Below are positions 9,427 to 21,900 of a stretch of 64,000 nt of DNA, piece after piece (within the stretch, counting starts at the first letter, position 1; every line of letters starts with the position of its first letter). A model generated the notes under the pieces. The model made no database searches. It was not told where the DNA came from and worked only from the letters and a program-made list of their open reading frames with translations. Made by a program: the position numbers and the translations under genes. The stretch lies in contig JNEU01001144.1 in NCBI GenBank assembly GCA_000697475.1, positions 1 through 64,000 of the forward strand, written 5' to 3'. Source of the DNA: Lichtheimia corymbifera B2541. Lineage: Eukaryota; Mucoromycota; Mucoromycetes; Mucorales; Lichtheimiaceae.

Positions 9427-11208
9427 TTACAATTTGACTGTAAAACGGCGATCCATGCATAATCTTAAAGCTAGCATGATGAAAAATGCCACAACAAAAG
9501 CAAGACAGGCAAAGAGCTTACAAGCAAGAAAAGGTTCTGCATGATCAATGTAATCTAGCAAGCCTGCAATATTCGGCCCGAATGCAGCGATACACGTGGA
9601 AAGTGTCACAACTGACAACCCTGTGGAAAATTGCTCCGGATTCACAAGTTCATCCGTAATCGACGGGACTATGCATATATGTCACACATTTTGTAACGCC
9701 ATCCCGATTCACTGTTGCCCAGACGACGTACCCAACGAAAAATAGGTTCCTCCGGTTGATCCAAACAATACCGCAAAGATAATCAGCACCGAGTAGGTGC
9801 TTGCAAACATCCAGATCAGCAGGTTGGATAACGCTGCTATAAGCAAAAAGGTAACGTTGGTGGTCAACGATCCCAAAACATCAGCGATCAATCTGCCAAA
9901 AGATTAGAAACACAATAATCTTGATAATAAAAGGATGATATATACATACCCACAAGCAATACGACCAAGGAAATTCATGGCAGAGCTTATTGTAATCAGA
10001 GAGGATCCTTGTGCATCCGATAATCCAATATAGCGTGCATATGCTTTCATTCTTGAGATTAGCAATTTGGAGGTCAATTGAGAATCATTTCTCACCTGGA
10101 AGGTAATAAAGGGGCACAAAGTACCCAAGCAATTGCACCATAGCTGCAGTGGTCCATGTTGTGAATAATGGGTTTCTCAACAAATCCGACACGTGAACAC
10201 ACTTTAATGAACGATGGGTGACCGTTTCATGGTTGGGCTCTTTGTCTTTGAGAATGAGGCATAATAAAGCATTGCATTGTAAGCAAAGACATGCCAACAC
10301 CCGATATGTCCTTTATACACCATCAGCATTATTTCATTGTTGAAGCACTATCCCCGCTCATGTAGTACCATTGTGGTCCGAGGCTGCTGTTGATTACCGT
10401 TACAAGTTGAGATATCAAGAGGCCACCAGCACCAGTTGCACTGGCAAGAATACCCATTGCAAGTCCTCGTCGACGTTCAAAGTAGGGCAAGGTGCAATTG
10501 ATAATTGTCTAAGTATAAGTTTCATGTTATATGAAGTTGTTAAGGGAACGTTTTCAAAGCCTTACTATATACATGATCGAAACTCCAGAACCAAAGCATA
10601 CGCCTTGAGACAAGTAGAGTTGATAGATCTATACATGACGCATTGTATGGGTGTCATGGTCACCTTTTCTTCTCATATTAACATACCTTTGTGGATATGC
10701 TCGCCAAAAACATTCCCAGTGTGGTAAGAGCACCTGCAATGACAGCAACGACTTTAGTGCCAAAGGCCTCCAAAAGAAATTGTGCAGCTAGGCCCATGCA
10801 ATTAGAGAAAAGGATCGAAAGTGTGCCGACAAAAGTGAGCTGTATGAGAAGATCATTCTTTGTCTTTTGTGATTCATTATCAGTGATAAGGGATGGGTGT
10901 TCCTGGTAATAGTTTTGCATGATGCCTTTGTGGTGGTATTGTATATTAGTGTCAGCAGTAGCCGGGTGTGTCAATGGTCATGGCTAAACCTACCCCTTGT
11001 CTATTAATGAATATTTGCGTTACATGTATCATCAAAGCCCACGTTACCATGAATGAATCACTCCATAATTGATTATTAGAACGAGGAAGGAGGCTGCGAC
11101 AATGATCCAGCCATAGTTTATGCCATTACATGCACGTTTCGACTTTTTTTGGTCTCCTGTCAATGTTGTATCTATACTGACAGCATCTTGAATGACGAGA
11201 GTTTCCAT
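9427..11208 (-). CDS. MFS transporter, monocarboxylate/Mch type
   Basis: Multi-exon gene on the minus strand, start chosen at 11208 (METLVIQDAV) and stop at 9427-9429. Exon fragments carry successive hydrophobic segments: CNGINYGWIIVAASFLVLII (TM1 with the GYGW-like monocarboxylate signature), LTFVGTLSILFSNCMG, LPYFERRRGLAMGILASATG (the loop 2-3 RRG-A-G motif), LLGYFVPLYYLP, ISSAMNFLGRIACG and a final pair ending CMDRRFTVKL. The order and motifs match SLC16/Mch-like major facilitator proteins of fungal plasma or vacuolar membranes; the transported substrate cannot be read from sequence. Exon joins between 10980 and 11045 and around 10520-10690 were not resolved, so splice sites are approximate and hidden indels are possible. 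The gene is tail-to-tail with the aldo-keto reductase (33 nt between stop codons) and head-to-head with ELP5. Confidence 0.8.
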
Positions 11209-11361
11209 TGATGATGACTTTAACAAAGAAGAAAAAAAGTAAAATAGCAACATGAGATATTAATATAGTGCATAGCTTGTCTATCACCATTTGACGTGTT
11301 TATTAGAATTCAGCCTAAGTTATTCTCAGTGTTGGCTCTTTTCAACCTTTTATCACACACT
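11209..11361. promoter_or_regulatory. Shared upstream region, MFS transporter and ELP5
   Basis: Only 153 nt separate the two divergent start codons, so both promoters must overlap here. I see no clear TATA box. Confidence 0.5.
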
Positions 11362-12469
11362 ATGGCACTCTGCTTGAATCAACTACTCGACAACAAACGA
11401 TCTTGCCCATTCATACTCGTCAACGATTCCGTCCAGTTCTCGGCCTTGCCTCTCCTTGCTGAATTCGCGTTCTCAGCGCTACGAGACGATCAGCCTGTTG
11501 TCGCCATTCTCACCGAGACTTCTCCCAAGGACTGGATCGATCGTGTTGCTTTTACAGCCAAAGGACATTTGAAGAACATGCACATTATCGACGCCTATAC
11601 GGATCCCTTTGGTTGGGACAAGGATACAACTGAATCAGCACCTGCAGGCATTGGATCGATTCACACTGTACGCAATCTACGCCAGTTGGGCGACGCTCTT
11701 CTTGCACCTATCATTCAAAAGACTCAGCATTCAGCAGGCTGTTGTATCATGATCGATTCGCTGCATCCACTACTATTAATCTCTCGACGTCAAACATATC
11801 AACTCTTAAAGGCGCTCGAATCACTCACCACAGGTAAAAAGAGGCATCATCTCATGATATAATCCTAGCTGACAACCTATGATCATTATAGATACAGTCA
11901 AGCTAATTGCAGGATACCATGGCGATATACGGTTGCCAAGCGAAGCACCACCTGTCATTCCTACATTCGACGCATTGAATAGACTTGCCTCCGTCATTAT
12001 TTCGCTCGAAGCTCTTCCTGAACGCAAGAATGATACACAAGAAGCATTAACGGGCTTTGCACCAAAACCGACATTTTCATACATGAACACCATGTCAAAT
12101 CGAGTGGATCGTGGTGGATTGGCACGTATTGAATGGCGTAAAAAGAGCGGCAAAGTACAATATGCTACTGAAGGATTCTATTTGGGCAGTAAGGGATTGA
12201 TCATTGTTGCTGCACCTCAACTCACTGGTGAAGAACCTGAACCCGAAGTCGATATGGATGACAGCATGGCACAACCTGATCCTACAGCAAATCTCTCCTT
12301 TAATTTATCATTGACGGACAACCAACGACGTGCCAAGGATAACGTGGAACTCCCATTTATGAAAGTGCAGCAAGAGACAACGAGTACTAGTGGAGGACAC
12401 ATTTATTATCAGCCTGATGCCGGTGATGATTTTGATGACGAAGACCCAGATGATGATTTGGACATTTAG
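11362..12469 (+). CDS. ELP5: Elongator complex subunit Elp5 (Iki1)
   Basis: Exons 11362-11833 and 11892-12469 give 349 residues. The start is the first ATG; the in-frame upstream extension has no ATG. The protein shows a RecA-like fold order typical of Elp5: FILVNDSVQFSALPLL near the start, CCIMIDSLHPLL as the Walker-B-like strand region, then GGLARIEWRKKSGKV. The diagnostic C-terminus has NLSFNLSLTDNQRRAKDNVE followed by an acidic end DDFDDEDPDDDLDI. Elp5 joins Elp4 and Elp6 in the hexameric ATPase-like ring of Elongator, which installs the cm5U-type modifications on tRNA wobble uridines. The frame is intact. The 3' end faces the BEM46-like gene, with 77 nt between stop codons. Confidence 0.92.
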
Positions 12470-12546
12470 AATTGTAGATACAAGAATAGTGCTTGCGTGT
12501 GTGAGTGTGGAATAAAAAAGGGGGATAAAACACAAAGATGGGTATG

Positions 12547-14109
12547 CTACCAATTGGTACTTTTCCGCCTTCCCTGTAATCCATACTTCTTCTTTTTCGT
12601 GGTGGATGTGCTTGCTTGATCAGCAGCTGGGAGAGGAGATGTCCGATCAAGGGTACGGTTTTGTAGAAACTCGCCGATAGCTGTAAAATATCCTGGCTGC
12701 ATGCATGTGTCATTGTGCATCCCATTAGGGAATTGTTTCCAATCCTTGCCGCACCGACTGCCACATTGATCATGCAGTTTTCGCATATGCGTCGGGGGTA
12801 CAAGCTCATCACAGGCACCTGACAGGAATAACACTGGTGTCTTTGTTATACGTCGTACACTGTTTTCTGATGTCCAATGTTGGTGACAAAGAAATGTAAA
12901 ATGGCGGAGCACAGGCAAGACGTGAGGGATCAATTTAGGCTAAGGAACACAAAACGCAAAGATGTCAATGTACTGCTCAAAGAAGGGGGGGTTGGATAGC
13001 ATCATAGGAGAGAAGAACAACATAGGACAATAAAAAATTGGATACTTACCACACTCAAGAATGTATTCTCTACAATGAGACCAGCAAATGCATCCTCATT
13101 ACGTGCCACTAGATCGATAGCCACAGCACCACCAATCGATTGACCATACGCAATAAGCCGGGTATATTTGAGCAATGGATGTGTGCGGACATAATCAAGC
13201 AATGTCTGTTTTTTGCGTAATAGGGGAATGGAACACATTTACATGTCAATAATTGATCCTTTGAACGGAGACATCATGTTCTCCTCCGATGTTTTCTCTC
13301 CTTTGAATTATTCTTTACCTGTGAATCGATTCGTAAACCTTTCTCGTTTGGTTTTCCTTCGCTGTGTCCATAGCTGTGGAATACAATCAATAAAAGCATG
13401 CCTCATATATATATCCTATAAAAGCTTACCCTCGATAAGAAAGCATGACTACATTGCAGCGATGCCGTTCATGGAATATCTTGGCAATGGGAAGTCTATG
13501 ACCCTAACGAGGTAAAAAGTGGATGAGTTTGGATAAAGGGAGAAGTTTGATGTTGTGCACTTACCATATTACCTGCATTAGCCTATACGTGTGTGATGAT
13601 ATATATATATATATATGTCTACGTCAGTTTTTTATCTGTTGCATATGGGCGAGCAAAGAAGGGGAGAATGATCACTTGCATGGAAATAAAGTATTGTCGG
13701 TGCTGCTTTGATTTGCTCTGGATCTTTACTGACAGTCATTACGTAGGTGTGTAGCCGGATATGATCTCGTGTTTTTAGACGTTCTTCTGTGAAATGGTCA
13801 ATGCCATAATCGGAGGGTTTGGCCACCTAGATGGATTGAAATCGCGTCAGCCAGCTTCATCTTTTGTGCCAAAGAGTGATACGTTACATGTAACCTTGAG
13901 CCTTCAGGAAAAGAGCTAGGATAAATCAGCTCACATTGATACAGGTACAATAATGCTGCTCCCGTCAATCCCGCAATGCCTCCTCCCAAGGATGATAGAT
14001 TTGGTATAATGACAAATGACGAGGGTGGTGGAGACGATTGTTTCGTTGGTGATGATAAAGTGCTAACCGGAGAAGACTTTGATGATGGCTCGAGCGGATC
14101 ATCCGACAT
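12547..14109 (-). CDS. BEM46/ABHD13-type alpha/beta hydrolase
   Basis: Seven exons on the minus strand: 13888-14109, 13680-13826, 13565-13582, 13430-13503, 13319-13373, 13050-13205 and 12547-12939, giving 354 residues. An N-terminal segment (around residues 35-60; GGGIAGLTGAALLYLYQCEL) is a likely membrane anchor. The catalytic triad is visible: Ser in GQSIGG, Asp in SGACDELVPP and His in FPNGMHNDT. TILYFH-ANAGNM-GHRLPIA forms the oxyanion region. The family comprises membrane-anchored serine hydrolases of the endomembrane system, linked in fungi to polarity; the substrate is not known. The ANAGNM part lies on an 18-nt microexon, and the intron before it (13583-13679) uses a GC donor. All phases agree without any indel. 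Confidence 0.92.
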
Positions 14110-15943
14110 GATAAATATGCATACGCCTTGGGTGCTGCTGAGAATTTACTAGTATTAATAGGTGTATGCGTGTTATTGAAAGGCTTTCACTGAACAAAAG
14201 TCGTGAACGAGATGAAAAGAGCAAAAAAAGTGTATCAATGGGAAAAAGGGAAAGAGAAAAAAAGATATGCCTTTTGTATCTACCACGCAAATATGTGCAG
14301 AAAAAGGCAATCTACCCAGCTGGGTAAGTCAGGATCGTCGACGATCACCTCCTGATTCAGTAACATTGATCCGTTGTATAAATGATATGCATGTGCTGGG
14401 TACATCAACCAATAGCATCATTGTCAAAGCCAAGATCTAAAATGCGTAGCTTGAGCATGCCTGATATAAGCCAATATGGGTCATCTTATTACATGAAACG
14501 GCACCGCAGTGTGTAACAGGATCGACGTTGGATATCACACTTGATCTTGTAATGCTCTCAAGAAGCGCCATGCACGTGGCAGCTGGATTTGTGGATTTAG
14601 CATTCATGTACCAAAGGCGACTAGTAGCTCTTTGTTCATTCATTATTGTGTTGCTGGGAACCACAGTCTGGTGCACGTGATCGTTGCTTTAACATCATCA
14701 TACTGTATAGGCGTTTTACGCTTGCATAAAAATGGCTGTTACAATGCAAGCTGTATTAGCAACGCTAATATGCCTTTGCTTGCACATCAACATTATGCTG
14801 TGGAGTGAAAGCTATCAGAATTTAAGCTTTAAAGCCTTGAGATCATTCTCACACACCTTATGTCAGTCACCTGTTGTAGCACCTATCACGAATGATCCAG
14901 CATCGAAAGATTTACATGAATGGATCAAGTACTATCATGAGCAATGAAGCCACTATTCTCCACAAAGCTAATGATACCTCCGCTGCTGCCAATGACCCAA
15001 GTAAAACCTTGGATCGGCAGGGGGATCATCAAGGTGAATATGCCCTGCGGAGCATTATCTACGTTTTTCCGCGAGATCCCTTGAAGTGGAATGTGTGGAA
15101 CGTGGGAAATTGAGCCACAGAACATCATTTGTTTCACAAGCTGACTTTGCCCCGCCCTGTAAGGATCAAGTTAGACGTTTGGTTTAGGTGGTACCGATCG
15201 ACAATTAAGTCAATCCAATTGAAATGTGACAGATGCTACCTTCCCGCATTGCAGTACTTCCAGATAATGGGAATATGGCATGTTGATTTACGGCATTTAT
15301 TTCTTTTGCTTGGTGGACTCGCATCACACCACGCAAGAATACCCGTGCAGGGGGATTCAAACCCAGTAGTGAGAAAAAGAACTTTTTCCAGTAACAGCAA
15401 CAACAGCACAGCCAAAGATAAGGATAGAAGCAAAAGTGATTGCTGTAGTAGTTTAAAAGACAACATGATAAAAGAGGATGATGAACGTATTACAGATGAT
15501 TTGGATGGATGGTGGGTTACCACTATATAGCTCAAAAAGGGTACAACAGGGATGTGAAACCTCACTTGTGACCAATTACTGTCACAGTGCCGTTCAACTT
15601 GTTAATTTGACGGAGACCCAATAGGAAGGCAAAGTGCCCGGGCAAGCAACCAGTCTTGCGTCTCTTGCCTTTACCCTCTTCCTTTATCCACTCTTACTTT
15701 CACCCACACACAACACCTTATAGCGGCAGGTCCGTTTCCGCTTATTACGACGACACGGTACGCTCCTTTCAATAACTTCGCGCGTACAATTTCTAATCGG
15801 GCTGCTCCTTTGATACCCATTTCATTCTTTTTTGTGCTCTGCCCCTCTTAGGCCAATCCTCCCTTACTACCCTTAATTCCGTTCCACCCGTGCATGCGAC
15901 ATCTCCTCGTCTCTTTTACTCTTTCGGTGCTCGAGAATTGAAC
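14110..15943. other. Long weakly coding gap between divergent genes
   Basis: No gene is recognised. Fragmentary open frames exist on both strands: plus 14732-14947, 14892-15113 and 15129-15530, and minus 14437-14676, 14925-15137 and 15236-15565. A minus segment ending at about 14925 (IGSSGGIISFVENSGF) and a plus segment rich in Ser, Asn and Lys near 15380-15480 look slightly protein-like, but no family is recognisable and no exon chain could be built. The right end must include the promoter of the RasGAP gene. Confidence 0.4.
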
Positions 15944-18900
15944 ATGAGCGCAGATACAAAGCTTATCTTGAGCTTGGTCAATCGGATAGCTGTTAGGGTA
16001 AGACTCCCATTGCTGAGCGAACGACCTGTCATACATTGACATTTACACATTTACATAATAGCTTCCGAGTAACAATGGACGACAAATCGACAATTTGGAA
16101 ACCGATCCACTCATTCAACAAACGTAAGTACCTCGATACTTATTAATGCTTTTATGTATGTGCGTTTATACTCTATCGATGTGTTATAGTGGTAAGTGTG
16201 CCTTGAAGGATATTCCCGCCATTATTCTTTCTCCTTTTCCCCTTTCTCATCCGTCTTTCATTATTGTAGTTGCTGCTTTGATCGAGCTATCCAAGTTTAG
16301 ACTACCAACAATTGCAAGTACACTTGTCACTGTATTGGAAAATATATCAAAGGTAGGGTTCATCAAACAGTAGAGAGATAGGGAATGCAGTAATCGGCTC
16401 ATCATCCATATATGTAAATGCAGGCAGCACCTGTTGTTATATCAGACGATTTTATTCCCCATGATTTGCTGCGATCACAGCTATTTTTACTACGTATGCT
16501 TTCAGCATGTATGCAACATCATTGGCAGTTTTATCGACAATCACGACGATCGGCTACCAACAGCAGCTCAGATTCCATCCAACCTCAATCACCTGTATCA
16601 TCAATGAGTCGTGAAGGATCAATGCATAGTACAAGTGCTGATAGTAGTGCTGATCGACATTGGCAGCCTGATTCGACACTCCCTCCTGAACTCGAGGATC
16701 CTCCACCATTGGAAGACAACCTGGCAAAGTACATTATCGCCATCATGTCTCGATTCATGCATCAAATGGCAGCTGCTGAGGAAAGAGAACATGGCACTGG
16801 TGGTGCAGTAAATATCATGACGCGTACCGAATACAATGCAATTATCAATGGCGGATCAGCATCCGATATCATGGTTGATATATACAAGGCTGCAAGTCGT
16901 GTGGTCTTTTATGTCAGTGCAAGTAATTGGCCCATCATGTATAGCAAGATCAAGGCTCGCATTCTCCACCTTTCCACTACCGTCGATGAGAACCCAGAGA
17001 CTGCAGATATGCGTTTGTTGGAATGTTCAGCTTTGAATGCACGTCGTCTCAGCATGATCTTGACAGGTAAGACCAATTCACCAAATGGGGATAAGCTCAA
17101 CACGTCAAGAACGTTCTTTTTTACTCACGCGTTTTTCTTTTAGAACTATGCTCCGCATTCATGAACCTGAAAAAGTCTGCCCAATTATTCGTTGCTGTTA
17201 TTCTTCGTCGTGCCATCTGGAATTGGATCGAGACTTATCCTTCCGAATTCATGCGCTTATGTCACAGCCAAAAGCGATTGGAGGGTGGACCAGAGATTCT
17301 TTTTGATATTTGCAACTCCTTGGCGGATACCACTCGAAAGAAGGCTGTGTTGTGGCCATTGCAGACCATGCTGCTTATTTTGTCACCTGATGTTCTCCTG
17401 TCCTCGGCATTGTCGGAAAGTAGAGGTGTTCAAAACAAAAAGGTACAGCTATCTTGCAAAGGAGTATATATATCACGTGGCTTATCTTGTTCCTTTTTAG
17501 ACCATCTTTTTGAGCGCTCTCAAGAAATCCCTGAAAGGAACACGCATGGCTGAATTGGCTGCCATTTGTTATGTGGATATCTGTAAAGCAGCAACCTATG
17601 TCTCCAAATCCGACGTGTCAGCGCTACGCCATATTGTGCCTGATATTGAGAATGAGCTCAAGGATAAGCTATTCGACATCCAACGCCCTCTAATCGCCGA
17701 CAGCTTGATGAGTAACCTTGGTATTGTTATCGACCATCGTTGCTTACTTGCCGACTGTCTCGTTGCCATGTTCCGTTTGAATCCAAGAGGTGTGATGCAT
17801 AGCCTTTTCCCAGTCTGCTTGGATGATCGGGCACCTACACTCTTCAAGCTCAGTTTGGTGAAGGCTTGTTTGGCACTGGCCTCTGAAGAGAATCGTCTGC
17901 CATGGAATCCACCGGTTTCAGCATTATACGAGTCGCTGTGTAGCCCTCTGCGAAAGCTCTTCCTTGATTTTATCAGCCGTGATCCTGCCAAATCTGAAAC
18001 TAGCAGCCAAGGAAGTGCACCCACGACAAGAAAGACCATCATCAATCCCTCCGTTGACAAGCGTGCTAAACGCGATATGCGTAATCAAATATGCACAGAT
18101 CGATGTGAACTGGTGCTTGATATGCTCCATTTATATCAGGCTGATCCCAAATTGGCGATTCTGGTATGTTAGCTGGTACATCGAGATATTCTGTAGTGCA
18201 GATGAATCTTACATTTTGCCATGTTTAGGGCGAAAATGAGGATCGCTTTGAAGAAAATGCTTCAGTCATGGTGGGTATCACCAATTGCTTACGTGACACC
18301 AGACCCGTTGTACGTGATGCTGCAGCCGAATGCTTGATCAAGTTACACACAGCCGATTATATCATGGCATGGGGTCCTTCAAGTCGTTTCATCGAATCAT
18401 TTTGGAGAGTTTCATCCCAAGTCGTTTTCACATTGGCAAAGCAGTTGCTCGATACGCGTGAACGTGATGATGGACTTCGGAAATTGCTTGATCTTCTCGC
18501 CAAGCTATTGACGTTGAGAAATGAATTCCTTCAATTACATCAGGTATGATGATGATTTCCGTCACTTTGATCTATTCCATACTAACATATGGTTTATTAG
18601 GATATCGCTATTCATGGATCGGATGTTCGTGAGCGACTACAAGCATCCATTGGATTAGAAGTGGCATTGCTTGTCCTCTTGTGTTCTGCGGATCCCGACA
18701 TTTGCTCTGGTGCGATTGCATGCTTTGGACATATCTGTCAAGAAGCCCATATCACTGACAGCACTGAAGATCCACAACAACAAGCCCTTACTATCGTTGA
18801 TAACCTTCCTGTGTATATCGAGCTTACTTCAAACACTGGCATCATTGCTGGTCGAAAGTCACAGCAAAAGCGAATTCGACGACTCTTGCGTATGATGACA

Positions 18901-21900
18901 CATTATGCACCTGGTAATTTGGCAGCTTGGGAAGAGGCATGGAAACGATGGAAATACATGACGCCATCCATGGTGCGTGCATATGAGGAACCAAAAGAGG
19001 AACCACCCGAAGCGATCAAGAAGAGTGGTGCTTGGCATGACAAGCTACGCAACAACCCCATGCGACAAAACAGTGGTACAAGTGGCACCAGCAGCTCATC
19101 ATCTCCAAGTGTAACAAGCACTACTCGTATGGATGGCATTGACGATGATCGTTCCTCTGAATGGCAGAATTATGCAGGCTTTTTGGCATCCTTGGGTGGT
19201 GTATGCTTGATGGCTGATACCACTGCTCCACCTTCATCTCCCACATCACCCACACCCACCAAAACACGCATGGATCAATTACAGCAGCCCTATCGTCGTA
19301 TTTCTGCTACCACCGAATCTGCTACCATGGTTGACAAGTTTGTGATGGAAATGGTTGAATTGATGATTTGCGATAATGTCATTGTACGTGAATGGGTGCG
19401 CGAAATCCTTGGTACCGACTTGTCACCAGCATTGTATCCTATCATGTTCCGCCATTTGGAGTATACTCTTGCCAAATGCTTTGCTGCCGACCATGATCCA
19501 ATTTGCAGTCCTCGTTTCACCTTATTTGTTGAACAAGCTATCTCAGTCCTCAAACTCGTGTTGGATCGCATGGATGACACAGTCGACAACCTTGATCAGC
19601 CAATATGCCCAATATCTCAACAAGCTCGGCAATAACCCACAATCAATGAAGATCAAGATTAAAATGTGTCAGCTATGCGAGGTCTTGATGCAACGAAAGG
19701 ATCGAATCACTCTGCGTCAAGAGTTCCGTCTGCGCAACAAGCTTCTTGAAATCATTGTCGAGTGGACCAGTGACTTTTCTCTCAAGCACGAGACATCCCA
19801 ATATGGCTCAACCGAATTGAATCAAGTGGAAAAGTTGCAACGTGATCTGGATTTGGCATGTTTGAAAACGATTGAAGTTTTGTTACATCAATTGCCATTG
19901 CAATCTTCGGAGCCAGTGCATGAAGTTGATTCTACGCAAGTCAAGAGCAGGATTTTCTACAAGTACTTTACATTCTTCCTAAAGCTGTTGAATCGATGCC
20001 GTATTTCTGAGATCGAATCCAATCCACACAATATGCCAAATCAAGAAGTCATCCTTGTCAACAAGAACAAAGAAAGTGTCACCGCATTGGCTCCTCTCAA
20101 GCATTATACCATTCTCGCCATGTCCAATCTTTTGAGCGCTAATGTGGATGCTGGTCTCAAGTATTCTCTTTCCATGGGTTATCACGAAGATACTCGCACA
20201 CGCACGGCCTTCATGCAGGTGTTGACCAATATTCTTAACCAAGGCACCGAATTCGAGACATTGGCTGAGACCGTAAAGACCGATCGTTACGAAAAATTGG
20301 TTGATGTAAGTGTTCTTGTTCATCTCTTGGGGGGGGAGAGAACCATGAATTTTATTAACATCCATATTGCTTATAGTTCTTGGTCGAGTTCGATCTCAAC
20401 ATTGCTCTTTCACTTTGCGACGTATGTCCATCTGCTGATATTGATCGCTTGTTTTGCATCTCGTAACAAGACCTTGGTATTGCTTGAAGCTGTGATTGAA
20501 AAAGAGGTCAACAATACAAGTAAGTTTACAAGATGGGTTGATTGTAGTCCATATTTGGATGCTTATTTTCTCTATTCATTGTAGCGAGCGAGAGTGATCT
20601 TTTCCGTAAAACGAGCATTGCTACAAGATTATTATCGGTCTTTGCAAAGAATTATGGTGGCGATTATGTTCGATCCGTGCTCCATCCAGTCTTTCAGAAA
20701 CTTGCAGAGAAACCACCTGAAGAGCGTACCTTTGAACTTGATCCATCCAAGGTTGGCCCTGGTGAAGATGTGACCAAGAATAAGCAAAACGTCGTGAATG
20801 CCACAGAGTTGTTCCTTAATGCTATCTGCGCATCGGCAAATGAAGCCCCAAGGTAAAGCGAAAAAAGTATATTCATGCAATGTATACAATCCTCATCATC
20901 TTCATCGTCCTTAGAATCTTCCGTGAGGTGTGCCAATCGATTCTCAACTCTGTTTTGAAGCGTTTCCCTGAAGCTATGCATACAGCTCTTGGAGCCTTTG
21001 TCTTTTTACGTTTCTTCTGCCCTGCCATTGTTGCTCCAGAAGCTGAAGGTCTCGTCAAGAACTCTGCTGTTTCGCGTGAGATGCGTCGTGGTCACTTGAT
21101 TGCTATGCCAACAATGTGCTTTTCGGTGCCAAGGAGACCTACATGATCGTGCTCAACGACTTTTTGACAAGTAATATTTACAAGGTTACCAGCTTTTTGC
21201 GTGAGATATCCAAGGTACCACCTGCAACAGCTTCCAGCGGTGAGGATCATGGCGAAATGCGTCATATGGATGATAAGGACTATGCACTATTGCATCGCGT
21301 CTTGGCGGACAATATGGAGCGTATTTCTCGTGATTTGGCCACTCGACGTTTGCGTCAATTCCATGATCAAGAGTCGATGGGTTCTTGGAAACGATCATTT
21401 GACAAGTTTGCAAATCTGCTTGCTCAATTGGGACGCCCACCTGAAATGCCCAAACAGGAAATCAGTGGTTTACGCAGCTACAAGTTTGCAGCCATCAACC
21501 AGGTTTATGCCGAGTTTATGCGTCGCAACAGCCATCGCAGCGTTGAAAGCATCATAGCCAAGAATATCTTTTATGAAGGTGGCACTTCCAGAGCAGGTCG
21601 CCCAGTGTTTTACCTTATCTTGCGGAATATTGTTGCCGACAGCATTGATTTTGAATTGCTTATTTATTATGCACTTCAGGTATGTTTATCACGTGTAACT
21701 ATGCTGTTGCAAGTATATTGATTTTGACATGTAATTTAGGTTATGGAACGGGTGGCGAACAAAGCATGTGAAGTTGTCTTGGATATGACACAATTTGGTC
21801 CATCAAATGAAATCCCCAATCAATGGATCAGCCAGTTGTTGCAGCTTTTGCCATTTGACTTGTACGACAATGTGGCAGCCATCCACATTTACAATCCCAA

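Noticed and set aside
14925..15137. Minus-strand frame with IGSSGGIISF as another transporter gene
   Set aside because: A single weak hydrophobic stretch, no transporter motif and no neighbouring exons that fit.
19583..19600. An 18-nt GT...AG stretch at the RasGAP frame break that could be read as an intron
   Set aside because: It is too short to splice, and its length is a multiple of three, so removing it would not repair the frame.
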